This document shows positions 9,059-15,462 of a stretch of 64,000 bases of DNA, in pieces. Position numbers and translations under genes: made by a program. The stretch spans positions 1,240,001 to 1,304,000 of the forward strand of contig CP166702.1 in the NCBI GenBank assembly GCA_051414805.1, given 5' to 3'. The stretch's first letter is position 1. Each line of letters starts with the position of its first letter. This DNA is from Xenophilus sp003671765. Lineage in GTDB: Bacteria; Pseudomonadota; Gammaproteobacteria; Burkholderiales; Burkholderiaceae_C. Below the pieces are notes generated by a model. The model saw nothing but the letters and a program-made list of their open reading frames with translations. It was not told where the DNA came from and did no database searches.

Positions 9059-10119
9059 CGGGCCGATCCGTGAACCGCGAACGCCTGCCCATCGCCGTCA
9101 CGATCGGCGACCCGGCCGGGATCGGGCCGGAGATCATCGTCAAGGCCTGGCGCGACGCGCCCGAGCTGATGCGCGGCTGCTTCGTTGCCGGCGATGTCGA
9201 CACCGTCCGCCGCGCCGCGCAGGCCTTGGCAGGCCCGGGTGCACCGGCCCTGCCGGTGGCGGTGCTGGACGCATCGGCCCAGGCCTGGGACGTGCCGCCG
9301 CTTTGCGTGCCGGTGCTGCAGGTGGTGCAGCCGCCTGGCGAACTGGCGATCGGACGCGTGAGTGCCGAGGCCGGGCGCGTCGCCGGCGATGCGGTCGTGT
9401 GGGCCGCCCGCGCCGCCTTGCGTGCGGAGATCGCCGCACTGGTGACGGCACCCCTGCACAAGGAGGCTCTGGCTGCGGCCGGCTTCCCCTATCCCGGCCA
9501 CACCGAACTGCTGCAGGCCGAAGCTGCGGCGCATCTGGGGCGCGCGGTGGCCGACGTGCCCGTGCGCATGATGCTGGCCAACGACGAACTGCGCACGGTG
9601 CTGGTCAGCATCCACATGGGGCTGCGCCAGGCCATCGACACGCTGGACACCGCGGGCGTGCTGCAGACCCTGCGCATCGCCCATCAGGCGCTGTCGGCCA
9701 TGCTCGGTGCGCCGCCGCGCATCGGTGTGGCGGGCCTGAATCCGCACGCGGGCGAGGGCGGCCTCTTCGGCCGCGAGGACCTGGACATCATCGCCCCGGC
9801 CATCGAGGCCGCGCGGGCCGAGGGCATCCTCGCCGACGGGCCGCACGCGCCCGACACCGTGTTCATGCGCGCCCGCGCGCACGGCGGCCGGACCGGCGAG
9901 TTCGACGTGGTGATCGCGATGTACCACGACCAGGGATTGATCCCGGTCAAGTACCTGGGGGTGGAGCAGGGCGTCAACGTGACGCTGGGGCTGCCGCTGG
10001 TGCGCACCAGCCCGGACCACGGCACGGCTTTCGACATCGCCGGGCAGGGCATCGCCGACGCCCGCAGCCTGCTGGCTGCCGTGCGCATGGCGCGTGCGCT
10101 CTCGGCGCACGCGGGCTGA
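9055..10119 (+). CDS. pdxA: 4-hydroxythreonine-4-phosphate dehydrogenase
   Basis: PdxA oxidises 4-phosphohydroxy-L-threonine in the DXP-dependent pathway to pyridoxal phosphate. The protein (354 residues from GTG 9055, 349 from GTG 9070) opens with PIAVTIGDPAGIGPEI. It contains the substrate and metal motifs TAPLHKEAL, FPYPGHTELL, GLNPHAGEGGLFGREDLDII and MYHDQGLIPVK, and ends with LVRTSPDHGTAFDIAG. Length is slightly above the 329 of E. coli. The GTG at 9055 overlaps the NIF3 stop codon, which suggests translational coupling. It directly abuts the convergent mscL gene with no spacer. Confidence 0.94.
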   Translation: MTGRSVNRERLPIAVTIGDPAGIGPEIIVKAWRDAPELMRGCFVAGDVDTVRRAAQALAGPGAPALPVAVLDASAQAWDVPPLCVPVLQVVQPPGELAIGRVSAEAGRVAGDAVVWAARAALRAEIAALVTAPLHKEALAAAGFPYPGHTELLQAEAAAHLGRAVADVPVRMMLANDELRTVLVSIHMGLRQAIDTLDTAGVLQTLRIAHQALSAMLGAPPRIGVAGLNPHAGEGGLFGREDLDIIAPAIEAARAEGILADGPHAPDTVFMRARAHGGRTGEFDVVIAMYHDQGLIPVKYLGVEQGVNVTLGLPLVRTSPDHGTAFDIAGQGIADARSLLAAVRMARALSAHAG

Positions 10120-10548
10120 TCAGGGGCGCTTGAGGCTGTCGCGGATCTCGCGCAGCAGCACGATGTCTTCCGGAGGCGCGGCGGGTGCGGGAGCGGCTTC
10201 CTCGGTGCGGCGCAGGCGGTTGATCTGCTTGATCATCAGGAAGATCACGAACGCCAGGATGATGAAGTTCACCAGGATGGTGATGAAGTTGCCGTAGGCC
10301 AGCACGGGCACGCCCGCCTTCTTGAGGTCGGCCAGGTTGTTGGCCACCCCGGCCGGGATCGAGCCCAGCACGATGTACAGGTTCGAGAAGTCCAGCTTGC
10401 CGAACACCAGCCCGACGATGGGCATGATGATGTCCGCGACCAGCGAATCGACGATCTTGCCGAAGGCGCCGCCGATGATCACGCCGACGGCGAGGTCGAC
10501 CACGTTGCCCTTGACGGCGAATTCGCGAAATTCCTTGAAGAAGCTCAT
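10120..10548 (-). CDS. mscL: Large-conductance mechanosensitive channel
   Basis: MscL opens under membrane tension to release solutes during hypo-osmotic shock. The 142-residue protein starts MSFFKEFREFAVKGNVVDLAVG. It has the pore-lining helix 1 (IIGGAFGKIVDSLV), a periplasmic loop, helix 2 (FITILVNFIILAFVIFLMIK) and a charged cytoplasmic helix ending in DIVLLREIRDSLK. E. coli MscL has 136 residues. A -10-like TATACT on the minus strand (10585-10590) lies 37 bases before the ATG. The frame is open further upstream but has no family resemblance there. Confidence 0.97.
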   Translation of the reverse strand: MSFFKEFREFAVKGNVVDLAVGVIIGGAFGKIVDSLVADIIMPIVGLVFGKLDFSNLYIVLGSIPAGVANNLADLKKAGVPVLAYGNFITILVNFIILAFVIFLMIKQINRLRRTEEAAPAPAAPPEDIVLLREIRDSLKRP

Positions 10549-10637
10549 TCGGATGCCTCGTGCGGTGCGTCGGAAGTGGGCGTGAGTATAGGTGTCGACC
10601 CTGGGGCGGCCGGGCTGTCGCGCAGGGGCGCGTCGCG

Positions 10638-10667
10638 TTGAAGTCGCCAAATACGCTCCGCTACAAT
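10638..10667 (+). promoter_or_regulatory. petABC promoter
   Basis: TTGAAG (10638-10643) and TACAAT (10662-10667) are separated by 18 bp and lie 42 bases upstream of petA. This is the best sigma-70-type promoter in the window. Confidence 0.65.
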
Positions 10668-10709
10668 CTTGGGTTGACCCTGCAAGCCATAAGTACTTCG
10701 AGGAACCCC

Positions 10710-11324
10710 ATGAGTGACATCCCGGTCGGCCCGCAAAGGATCGATAGCAGCAAGCGGACATGGTTGATCGCATCCGGCTGTGCCGGGGCTGTGGGGGGTG
10801 TGGCAACGGCCATTCCCTTCGTGAGTACCTTCGAGCCTTCGGAGCGCGCCAAGGCAGCGGGCGCTCCGGTCGAGGTGGACATCGGCGGCCTCCAGGTCGG
10901 CGAGAAGCTCACCGTGGAATGGCGCGGCAAGCCGGTGTGGATCCTCAAGCGCTCGCCCGCGCAGATCGCCGAACTCCCCAAGCTGGATCCGCAACTGGCC
11001 GATCCCGAGTCCAAGCGCAATCCGACCGAGTTCACCCCCAAGTACGCACAGAACGAGAACCGCTCGATCAAGCCCGAAGTGCTGGTCGTCGTCGGCATCT
11101 GCACGCACCTGGGCTGCTCGCCGACCGACAAGCTCCAGGCCGGCCCGCAGCCGTCGCTGCCCGACGACTGGAAGGGCGGCTTCCTGTGCCCCTGCCACGG
11201 CTCGACCTTCGACCTGGCCGGCCGCGTGTTCAAGAACAAGCCCGCACCGGACAACCTGCCGGTGCCCCCTCACAAGTACCTGTCCGACACGCGCCTGCTG
11301 ATCGGCGAAGACGGCAACGCCTGA
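10710..11324 (+). CDS. petA: Ubiquinol-cytochrome c reductase, Rieske iron-sulfur subunit
   Basis: The Rieske subunit of complex III passes electrons from ubiquinol to cytochrome c1. The 204-residue protein has an uncleaved N-terminal anchor (about 18-39, preceded by SSKRTWL) and the 2Fe-2S motifs CTHLGC (131-136) and CPCHGS (160-165). Cluster ligands should be Cys131, His133, Cys160 and His163, with a Cys136-Cys162 disulfide. The N-terminus is compatible with Tat-type export. It is the first gene of petABC, 13 bp before petB. Confidence 0.98.
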   Translation: MSDIPVGPQRIDSSKRTWLIASGCAGAVGGVATAIPFVSTFEPSERAKAAGAPVEVDIGGLQVGEKLTVEWRGKPVWILKRSPAQIAELPKLDPQLADPESKRNPTEFTPKYAQNENRSIKPEVLVVVGICTHLGCSPTDKLQAGPQPSLPDDWKGGFLCPCHGSTFDLAGRVFKNKPAPDNLPVPPHKYLSDTRLLIGEDGNA

Positions 11325-11337
11325 GGGGAGCGCGCAG

Positions 11338-12738
11338 ATGGCTGAATTCAAGGAAATCTCCCCCAACGCACCAACCGGCGAGAAGCTGCTGAACTGGGTC
11401 GACAACCGCTTCCCGCTGACCAAGCTGTGGAACGATCAGTGGGGCAAGTACTACGCGCCGAAGAACTTCAACTTCTGGTACATCTTCGGCTCGCTGGCGA
11501 TGCTGGTGCTGGTCATCCAGATCGTCACCGGCATCTTCCTCGTGATGCACTACAAGCCCGACGCGCAGCTCGCCTTCGCCTCGGTCGAGTACATCATGCG
11601 CGACGTGCCGTGGGGCTGGCTCATCCGGTACATGCACTCGACGGGCGCCTCGGCCTTCTTCGTCGTGGTGTACCTGCACATGTTCCGCGGCCTGATCTAC
11701 GGCAGCTACCGCAAGCCGCGCGAGCTGATCTGGATCTTCGGCTGCGCGATCTTCCTGTGCCTCATGGCCGAAGCCTTCATGGGCTACCTGCTGCCCTGGG
11801 GCCAGATGTCCTACTGGGGCGCGCAGGTGATCGTGAACCTGTTCTCCGCCATCCCCTTCGTCGGCCCCGACCTGGCGCTGCTGATCCGTGGTGACTACGT
11901 CGTGAGCGACGCCACGCTGAACCGCTTCTTCAGCTTCCACGTCATTGCCGTGCCGCTGGTGCTGCTCGGCCTGGTGGTGGCCCACCTGATCGCGCTGCAC
12001 GAAGTGGGTTCTAACAACCCCGACGGCATCGAGATCAAGGCCAACCGCGGCCCCGACGGCCACCCGCTGGACGGCATCCCCTCGCATCCGTACTACACGG
12101 TGCACGACATCTTCGGGGTGGTGGTGTTCCTCACCATCTTCTCGGCCGTGATCTTCTTCGCGCCCGAAGCCGGCGGCTACTTCCTGGAGTACAACAACTT
12201 CATCCCGGCCGACCCGCTGAAGACGCCCAACCACATCGCGCCGGTGTGGTACTTCACGCCCTTCTACTCGATGCTGCGCGCCATCACGACCGAGATGATG
12301 TACGTGCTCATCGCCTGCGTGGTCGGCGCTGCCGCCTTCGCCGTGATCAAGACGCGCCTGCCGAGCTTCCTGAAGGCGGTCGTCGTGGTCGTGGCCGTGG
12401 GCGTGGCGGCGATGATGCTGTCGATCGACGCCAAGTTCTGGGGCGTGGTCGTCATGGGCGGCGCCGTGATCATCCTGTTCTTCCTGCCCTGGCTGGACCA
12501 CAGCCCGGTGAAGTCGATCCGCTACCGTCCGGGCTGGCACAAGTACCTCTACGGCATCTTCGTGATCAACTTCGTGGTGCTGGCCTATCTCGGCGTGCAG
12601 CCGCCGTCGCCGATCGGCGAGCGCGTGTCGCAGGTCGGGACGCTCTTCTACTTCGGCTTCTTCCTGCTGATGCCCTGGTGGAGCCGTCTGGGCGAGCCCA
12701 AGCCCGTTCCCGAGCGCGTGACCTTCGCCGCGCACTGA
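11338..12738 (+). CDS. petB: Ubiquinol-cytochrome c reductase, cytochrome b subunit
   Basis: Cytochrome b holds both haems b and the Qo and Qi quinone sites of complex III. The 466-residue protein contains about eight transmembrane helices. Haem-binding histidines occur in RYMHSTGASAFFVVVYLHMFRG and SFHVIAVPLVLLGLVVAHLIALH, and the Qo-site PEWY-equivalent appears as APVWYFTPFYSMLRA. GQMSYWGAQV is a further strong signature. The form is the full-length bacterial one rather than the split b6/subunit IV. It lies between petA and petC. Confidence 0.98.
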   Translation: MAEFKEISPNAPTGEKLLNWVDNRFPLTKLWNDQWGKYYAPKNFNFWYIFGSLAMLVLVIQIVTGIFLVMHYKPDAQLAFASVEYIMRDVPWGWLIRYMHSTGASAFFVVVYLHMFRGLIYGSYRKPRELIWIFGCAIFLCLMAEAFMGYLLPWGQMSYWGAQVIVNLFSAIPFVGPDLALLIRGDYVVSDATLNRFFSFHVIAVPLVLLGLVVAHLIALHEVGSNNPDGIEIKANRGPDGHPLDGIPSHPYYTVHDIFGVVVFLTIFSAVIFFAPEAGGYFLEYNNFIPADPLKTPNHIAPVWYFTPFYSMLRAITTEMMYVLIACVVGAAAFAVIKTRLPSFLKAVVVVVAVGVAAMMLSIDAKFWGVVVMGGAVIILFFLPWLDHSPVKSIRYRPGWHKYLYGIFVINFVVLAYLGVQPPSPIGERVSQVGTLFYFGFFLLMPWWSRLGEPKPVPERVTFAAH

Positions 12739-12755
12739 TCCGGGAGCCGACCACA

Positions 12756-13511
12756 ATGAAAAAACTGATCCTCACGTTGATCGCGGCGCTCGGCATCGTC
12801 ACGGGTGCACAGGCGGCCGAAGGCGGCATCGCCTGGGACAAGGCGCCCAACCGCACGAACGACCTGGCGTCGCTGCAGAACGGCGCCAAGCTCTTCGTCA
12901 ACTACTGCCTCAACTGCCACTCGGCCGCGTTCATGCGCTACAACCGGCTGCAGGACATCGGCCTGACCGAGCAGCAGATCAAGGACAACCTTCTGTTCAC
13001 GACCGACAAGGTCGGCGAGACCATGAAGGCGAACATCGAGCCGCGCCAGGCCAAGGAATGGTTCGGCGGCGTGCCGCCCGACCTGACCCTGGTGGCGCGT
13101 TCGCGCGCCGGCCACGGCGGCACGGGCGCCGACTACCTCTACACCTACCTGCGCACCTTCTACCGCGACGACACCAAGGCCACCGGCTGGAACAACCTCG
13201 CGTTCCCGAGCGTGGGCATGCCCAACGTGCTGTGGGAACTGCAGGGCGACCGCCGCCCGGTGTACGACAAGGTCGAGCAGCACGGCCACGAGACCGAGGT
13301 CCTCAAGGGCTGGGAGCAGGTGAGCCCCGGCACGATGACGCCGCTGCAGTTCGACCAGGCCATCGGTGACCTGGTGAACTACATGCAGTGGATGGCGGAG
13401 CCGGCACAGAACACGCGCATTCGCGTGGGCGTGTGGGTGCTGCTGTTCCTGGCGATGGCCCTGGTGTTCGTCTGGCGCCTGAATGCGGCGTATTGGAAAG
13501 AAGTGAAATAG
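12756..13511 (+). CDS. petC: Ubiquinol-cytochrome c reductase, cytochrome c1
   Basis: Cytochrome c1 accepts electrons from the Rieske centre and passes them to soluble cytochrome c. The 251-residue precursor has a Sec signal peptide cleaved after AQA (about residue 20), the haem-attachment motif CLNCH (51-55) and a C-terminal membrane anchor (about 226-243). The axial methionine is probably in the PSVGMPNVL segment. It starts 17 bp after petB and ends the operon ahead of a terminator. Confidence 0.97.
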   Translation: MKKLILTLIAALGIVTGAQAAEGGIAWDKAPNRTNDLASLQNGAKLFVNYCLNCHSAAFMRYNRLQDIGLTEQQIKDNLLFTTDKVGETMKANIEPRQAKEWFGGVPPDLTLVARSRAGHGGTGADYLYTYLRTFYRDDTKATGWNNLAFPSVGMPNVLWELQGDRRPVYDKVEQHGHETEVLKGWEQVSPGTMTPLQFDQAIGDLVNYMQWMAEPAQNTRIRVGVWVLLFLAMALVFVWRLNAAYWKEVK

Positions 13512-13553
13512 ATGCGAGCGCGGTCCGCTTGTCGGACCCGCGTCCTTCCTCGG

Positions 13554-13590
13554 GAGTGGGATGCCATCCATGCATCCCACTCTTTTTGAT
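13554..13590 (+). terminator. Terminator after petC
   Basis: An 11-bp perfect stem (13554-13564 with 13572-13582) with a 7-base loop is followed by TTTTTGATTTTT. It separates petABC from sspAB. Confidence 0.88.
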
Positions 13591-13608
13591 TTTTAGGAGC
13601 CTTTCGCC

Positions 13609-14220
13609 ATGATGGTGCTGTATTCCGGAACGACCTGCCCCTTCTCCCACCGCTGCCGTTTCGTGCTGTTCGAGAAGGGCATGGATTTCGAGATCCGCGA
13701 CGTCGACCTGTACAACAAGCCCGAAGACATCAGCGTGATGAACCCGTACGGCCAGGTCCCGATCCTGGTCGAGCGCGACCTGATCCTGTACGAGTCGAAC
13801 ATCATCAACGAGTACATCGACGAGCGCTTCCCGCATCCGCAGCTCATGCCCGGCGACCCGGTCGACCGCGCGCGCGTGCGCCTGTTCCTGCTCAATTTCG
13901 AGAAGGAGCTCTTCGTCCACGTGTCGACGCTGGAGAACCGCAGCGCCAAGGGCAACGACAAGGCGCTCGAGAAGGCCCGCTCGCACATCCGCGACCGGCT
14001 GACGCAGCTGGCGCCGGTGTTCCTCAAGAACAAGTACATGCTGGGCGAGAACTTCTCGATGCTCGACGTCGCGATCGCGCCGCTGCTGTGGCGCCTCGAC
14101 TACTACGGCATCGACCTGAGCAAGAACGCCGCCCCGCTGCTTAAGTACGCCGAGCGCATCTTCTCGCGCCCCGCCTACATCGAGGCGCTGACGCCGTCCG
14201 AAAAGGTGATGCGCAAGTAA
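13609..14220 (+). CDS. sspA: Stringent starvation protein A (GST-fold)
   Basis: SspA binds RNA polymerase during starvation and acid stress and alters promoter choice. The 203-residue protein has a thioredoxin-like N-domain starting MVLYSGTTCPFSHRCR and a helical GST C-domain with LGENFSMLDVAIAPLLWRL. E. coli SspA has 212 residues. A possible second start lies one codon downstream (two adjacent ATGs). The adjacency petABC-sspA-sspB is widely conserved in beta- and gammaproteobacteria. Confidence 0.96.
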   Translation: MMVLYSGTTCPFSHRCRFVLFEKGMDFEIRDVDLYNKPEDISVMNPYGQVPILVERDLILYESNIINEYIDERFPHPQLMPGDPVDRARVRLFLLNFEKELFVHVSTLENRSAKGNDKALEKARSHIRDRLTQLAPVFLKNKYMLGENFSMLDVAIAPLLWRLDYYGIDLSKNAAPLLKYAERIFSRPAYIEALTPSEKVMRK

Positions 14221-14251
14221 TCCGTCCGATCGAGCCGTCTTCGCTGCCACC

Positions 14252-14782
14252 ATGATCAACGCACTCGAGTCGTCTTCGCTGCGGCCCTACCTCATCCGTG
14301 CCCTGTACGAATGGTGCACGGACCACGGGTTCACGCCCTACGTGGCGGTGCAGGTCGACGAGTCGGTGCAGGTGCCGCGCGAGTACGTCAAGAACGGCGA
14401 GATCGTGCTCAACATCAGCTACGACGCCACCAGCGCGTTGAAGCTGGGCAACGAGTTCATCGAGTTCAAGGCCCGTTTCGCAGGCACGGCGCGCGACATC
14501 CTCGTGCCCGTGGGCCGGGTCGTGGCCATCTATGCGCGCGAGAGCGGGCAGGGCATGGCCTTTTCCGCGCCGGTGCCGCCCGAGTCGGGTGCTGCCGCCA
14601 AGGCATCGCCGCTGCGGGATGCCTCGCGCGGCAACAACAACGATGGCGAGACACGCGTCGTGCACCTCGTCACCGACGGCGAGGAGACGGCGGCCGTCGA
14701 TGCCCCGTCCGACTCGCCCGACGACGAGCCGCCACGTCCGTCGGCCGGCGGTGCGCGCCCCGCGCTCAAGCGCGTCAAGTAG
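14252..14782 (+). CDS. sspB: ClpXP protease specificity-enhancing factor
   Basis: SspB tethers ssrA-tagged, ribosome-rescued proteins to ClpXP. The 176-residue product has the conserved substrate-binding domain: SLRPYLIRALYEWCTDHGFTPY, EIVLNISYDATSALKLGNEFIEF and FAGTARDILVPVGRVVAIYARE. A long, disordered acidic linker follows, and the short C-terminal ClpX-docking tail (ARPALKRVK) is the expected XB-like motif. It sits 31 bp after sspA and is probably co-transcribed. Confidence 0.96.
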   Translation: MINALESSSLRPYLIRALYEWCTDHGFTPYVAVQVDESVQVPREYVKNGEIVLNISYDATSALKLGNEFIEFKARFAGTARDILVPVGRVVAIYARESGQGMAFSAPVPPESGAAAKASPLRDASRGNNNDGETRVVHLVTDGEETAAVDAPSDSPDDEPPRPSAGGARPALKRVK

Positions 14783-14819
14783 CGCGCCTCGTTGCAGCCG
14801 GGGGCGAACGGCCGCTGGC

Positions 14820-14825
14820 TAGAAT
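14820..14825 (+). promoter_or_regulatory. Candidate -10 element of tRNA-Thr
   Basis: TAGAAT ends 9 bases upstream of the tRNA 5' end. A properly spaced -35 box is not evident. Confidence 0.5.
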
Positions 14826-14834
14826 CCGCATCGC

Positions 14835-14910
14835 GCCGCTTTAGCTCAGTTGGTAGAGCACCCGCCTTGTAAGCGGTAGGTCGTCAGTTCGATTCCGACA
14901 AGCGGCACCA
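14835..14910 (+). tRNA. tRNA-Thr (anticodon TGT)
   Basis: The 76-base cloverleaf has acceptor arms GCCGCTT / AAGCGGC, a D-arm TAGCTCAGTTGGTAGAGCA and a seven-base anticodon loop CTTGTAA. The anticodon TGT reads ACA (threonine). The T-arm contains GTTCGATTC, and CCA is encoded at the 3' end. The anticodon stem CCCGC/GCGGT has one mismatch at its outer pair. Confidence 0.96.
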
Positions 14911-14934
14911 TCTCCCGCGCCCACGCGGCACCCC

Positions 14935-15240
14935 TCAGGACCGGCCCTGCACCTTGATGCGGATGGCCGTCACCTCCCACCCCTTCGTACGCAGGCGCGC
15001 CAGCAGCATCGGGCTCATCTGGCGCAGCTTGGCGGCGACCGCATTGCCCTTGACCAGGATGCACCAGCTGCCGTCCTCGCTGGGGCCGGCCTGCAGGGCG
15101 GGGCGCATCTCGGCCGGCAGCAGCGGCAGGATGGCCTGCAGGCGCATCTGCCCGTCCCGCGCGCGTGCCATCAGGCCGGCCAGCGTGGGCGATTCCTCGC
15201 TGGCCTGCTGCAGGGTGAAGGCTTGGAAACGGCGGGTCAT
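14935..15240 (-). CDS. DciA/DUF721 family protein
   Basis: The 101-residue protein carries the DUF721 core (LQAILPLLPAEMRPALQAGP ... WCILVKGNAVAAKLRQMSPMLLARL). The better studied DUF721 protein, DciA, helps load the replicative helicase DnaB, but this short proteobacterial form is not proven to do so. The start is taken at the ATG at 15240. The frame stays open to 15399 and could add a 53-residue disordered N-terminus. It is divergent from secA, next to which such genes often lie in beta- and gammaproteobacteria. Confidence 0.8.
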   Translation of the reverse strand: MTRRFQAFTLQQASEESPTLAGLMARARDGQMRLQAILPLLPAEMRPALQAGPSEDGSWCILVKGNAVAAKLRQMSPMLLARLRTKGWEVTAIRIKVQGRS

Positions 15241-15246
15241 GGGGCG

Positions 15247-15276
15247 CTGAAGGGCAAAGGCGAGGCGGTCTAAAAT
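15247..15276 (+). promoter_or_regulatory. secA promoter candidate
   Basis: CTGAAG (15247-15252) and TAAAAT (15271-15276) are separated by 18 bp. Transcription from here would give secA a leader of roughly 180 bases. Confidence 0.5.
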
Positions 15277-15284
15277 GGTCGATT

Positions 15285-15365
15285 CACCGGCGAAGGCGCC
15301 GGTGGGCCTGCCCGGCCGATGCTCGGGGGTGCCGGACCCGGTTCGGTGCGTCCGGGCCGGTGCCC
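15285..15365 (+). promoter_or_regulatory. Structured secA leader (two hairpins)
   Basis: Two hairpins follow the promoter. The first, 15285-15304, is an 8-bp perfect stem CACCGGCG/CGCCGGTG with loop AAGG. The second, 15327-15365, is a 14-bp stem with one bulged A and two G-T pairs closing a 10-base loop. Neither is followed by a T-run, so they look like leader structure rather than terminators. The second ends about 97 bases before the secA ATG. Confidence 0.55.
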
Positions 15366-15462
15366 TTGCATCGTCGGCGGGCGTGCCCAACTCATTCACC
15401 TTATCTTAGGCTTTTCGACCTGCCTGGCCTGCATCCCGCAGGCCCGTGCCGATCCCGCACCC

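Noticed and set aside
10731..10747. GATCGATAGC in petA as a repeat copy
   Set aside because: The left arm is missing and the encoded RIDSSKRTW is conserved in petA of this group.
10549..10806. N-terminally extended MscL
   Set aside because: The extension crosses the petA promoter and petA start, and MSFFKEF is the standard MscL start.
15319..15462. SecA with a 48-residue N-terminal extension as the main product
   Set aside because: MATNFLTRLFGSRNDR is the family N-terminus. The upstream residues are reported only as a candidate leader.
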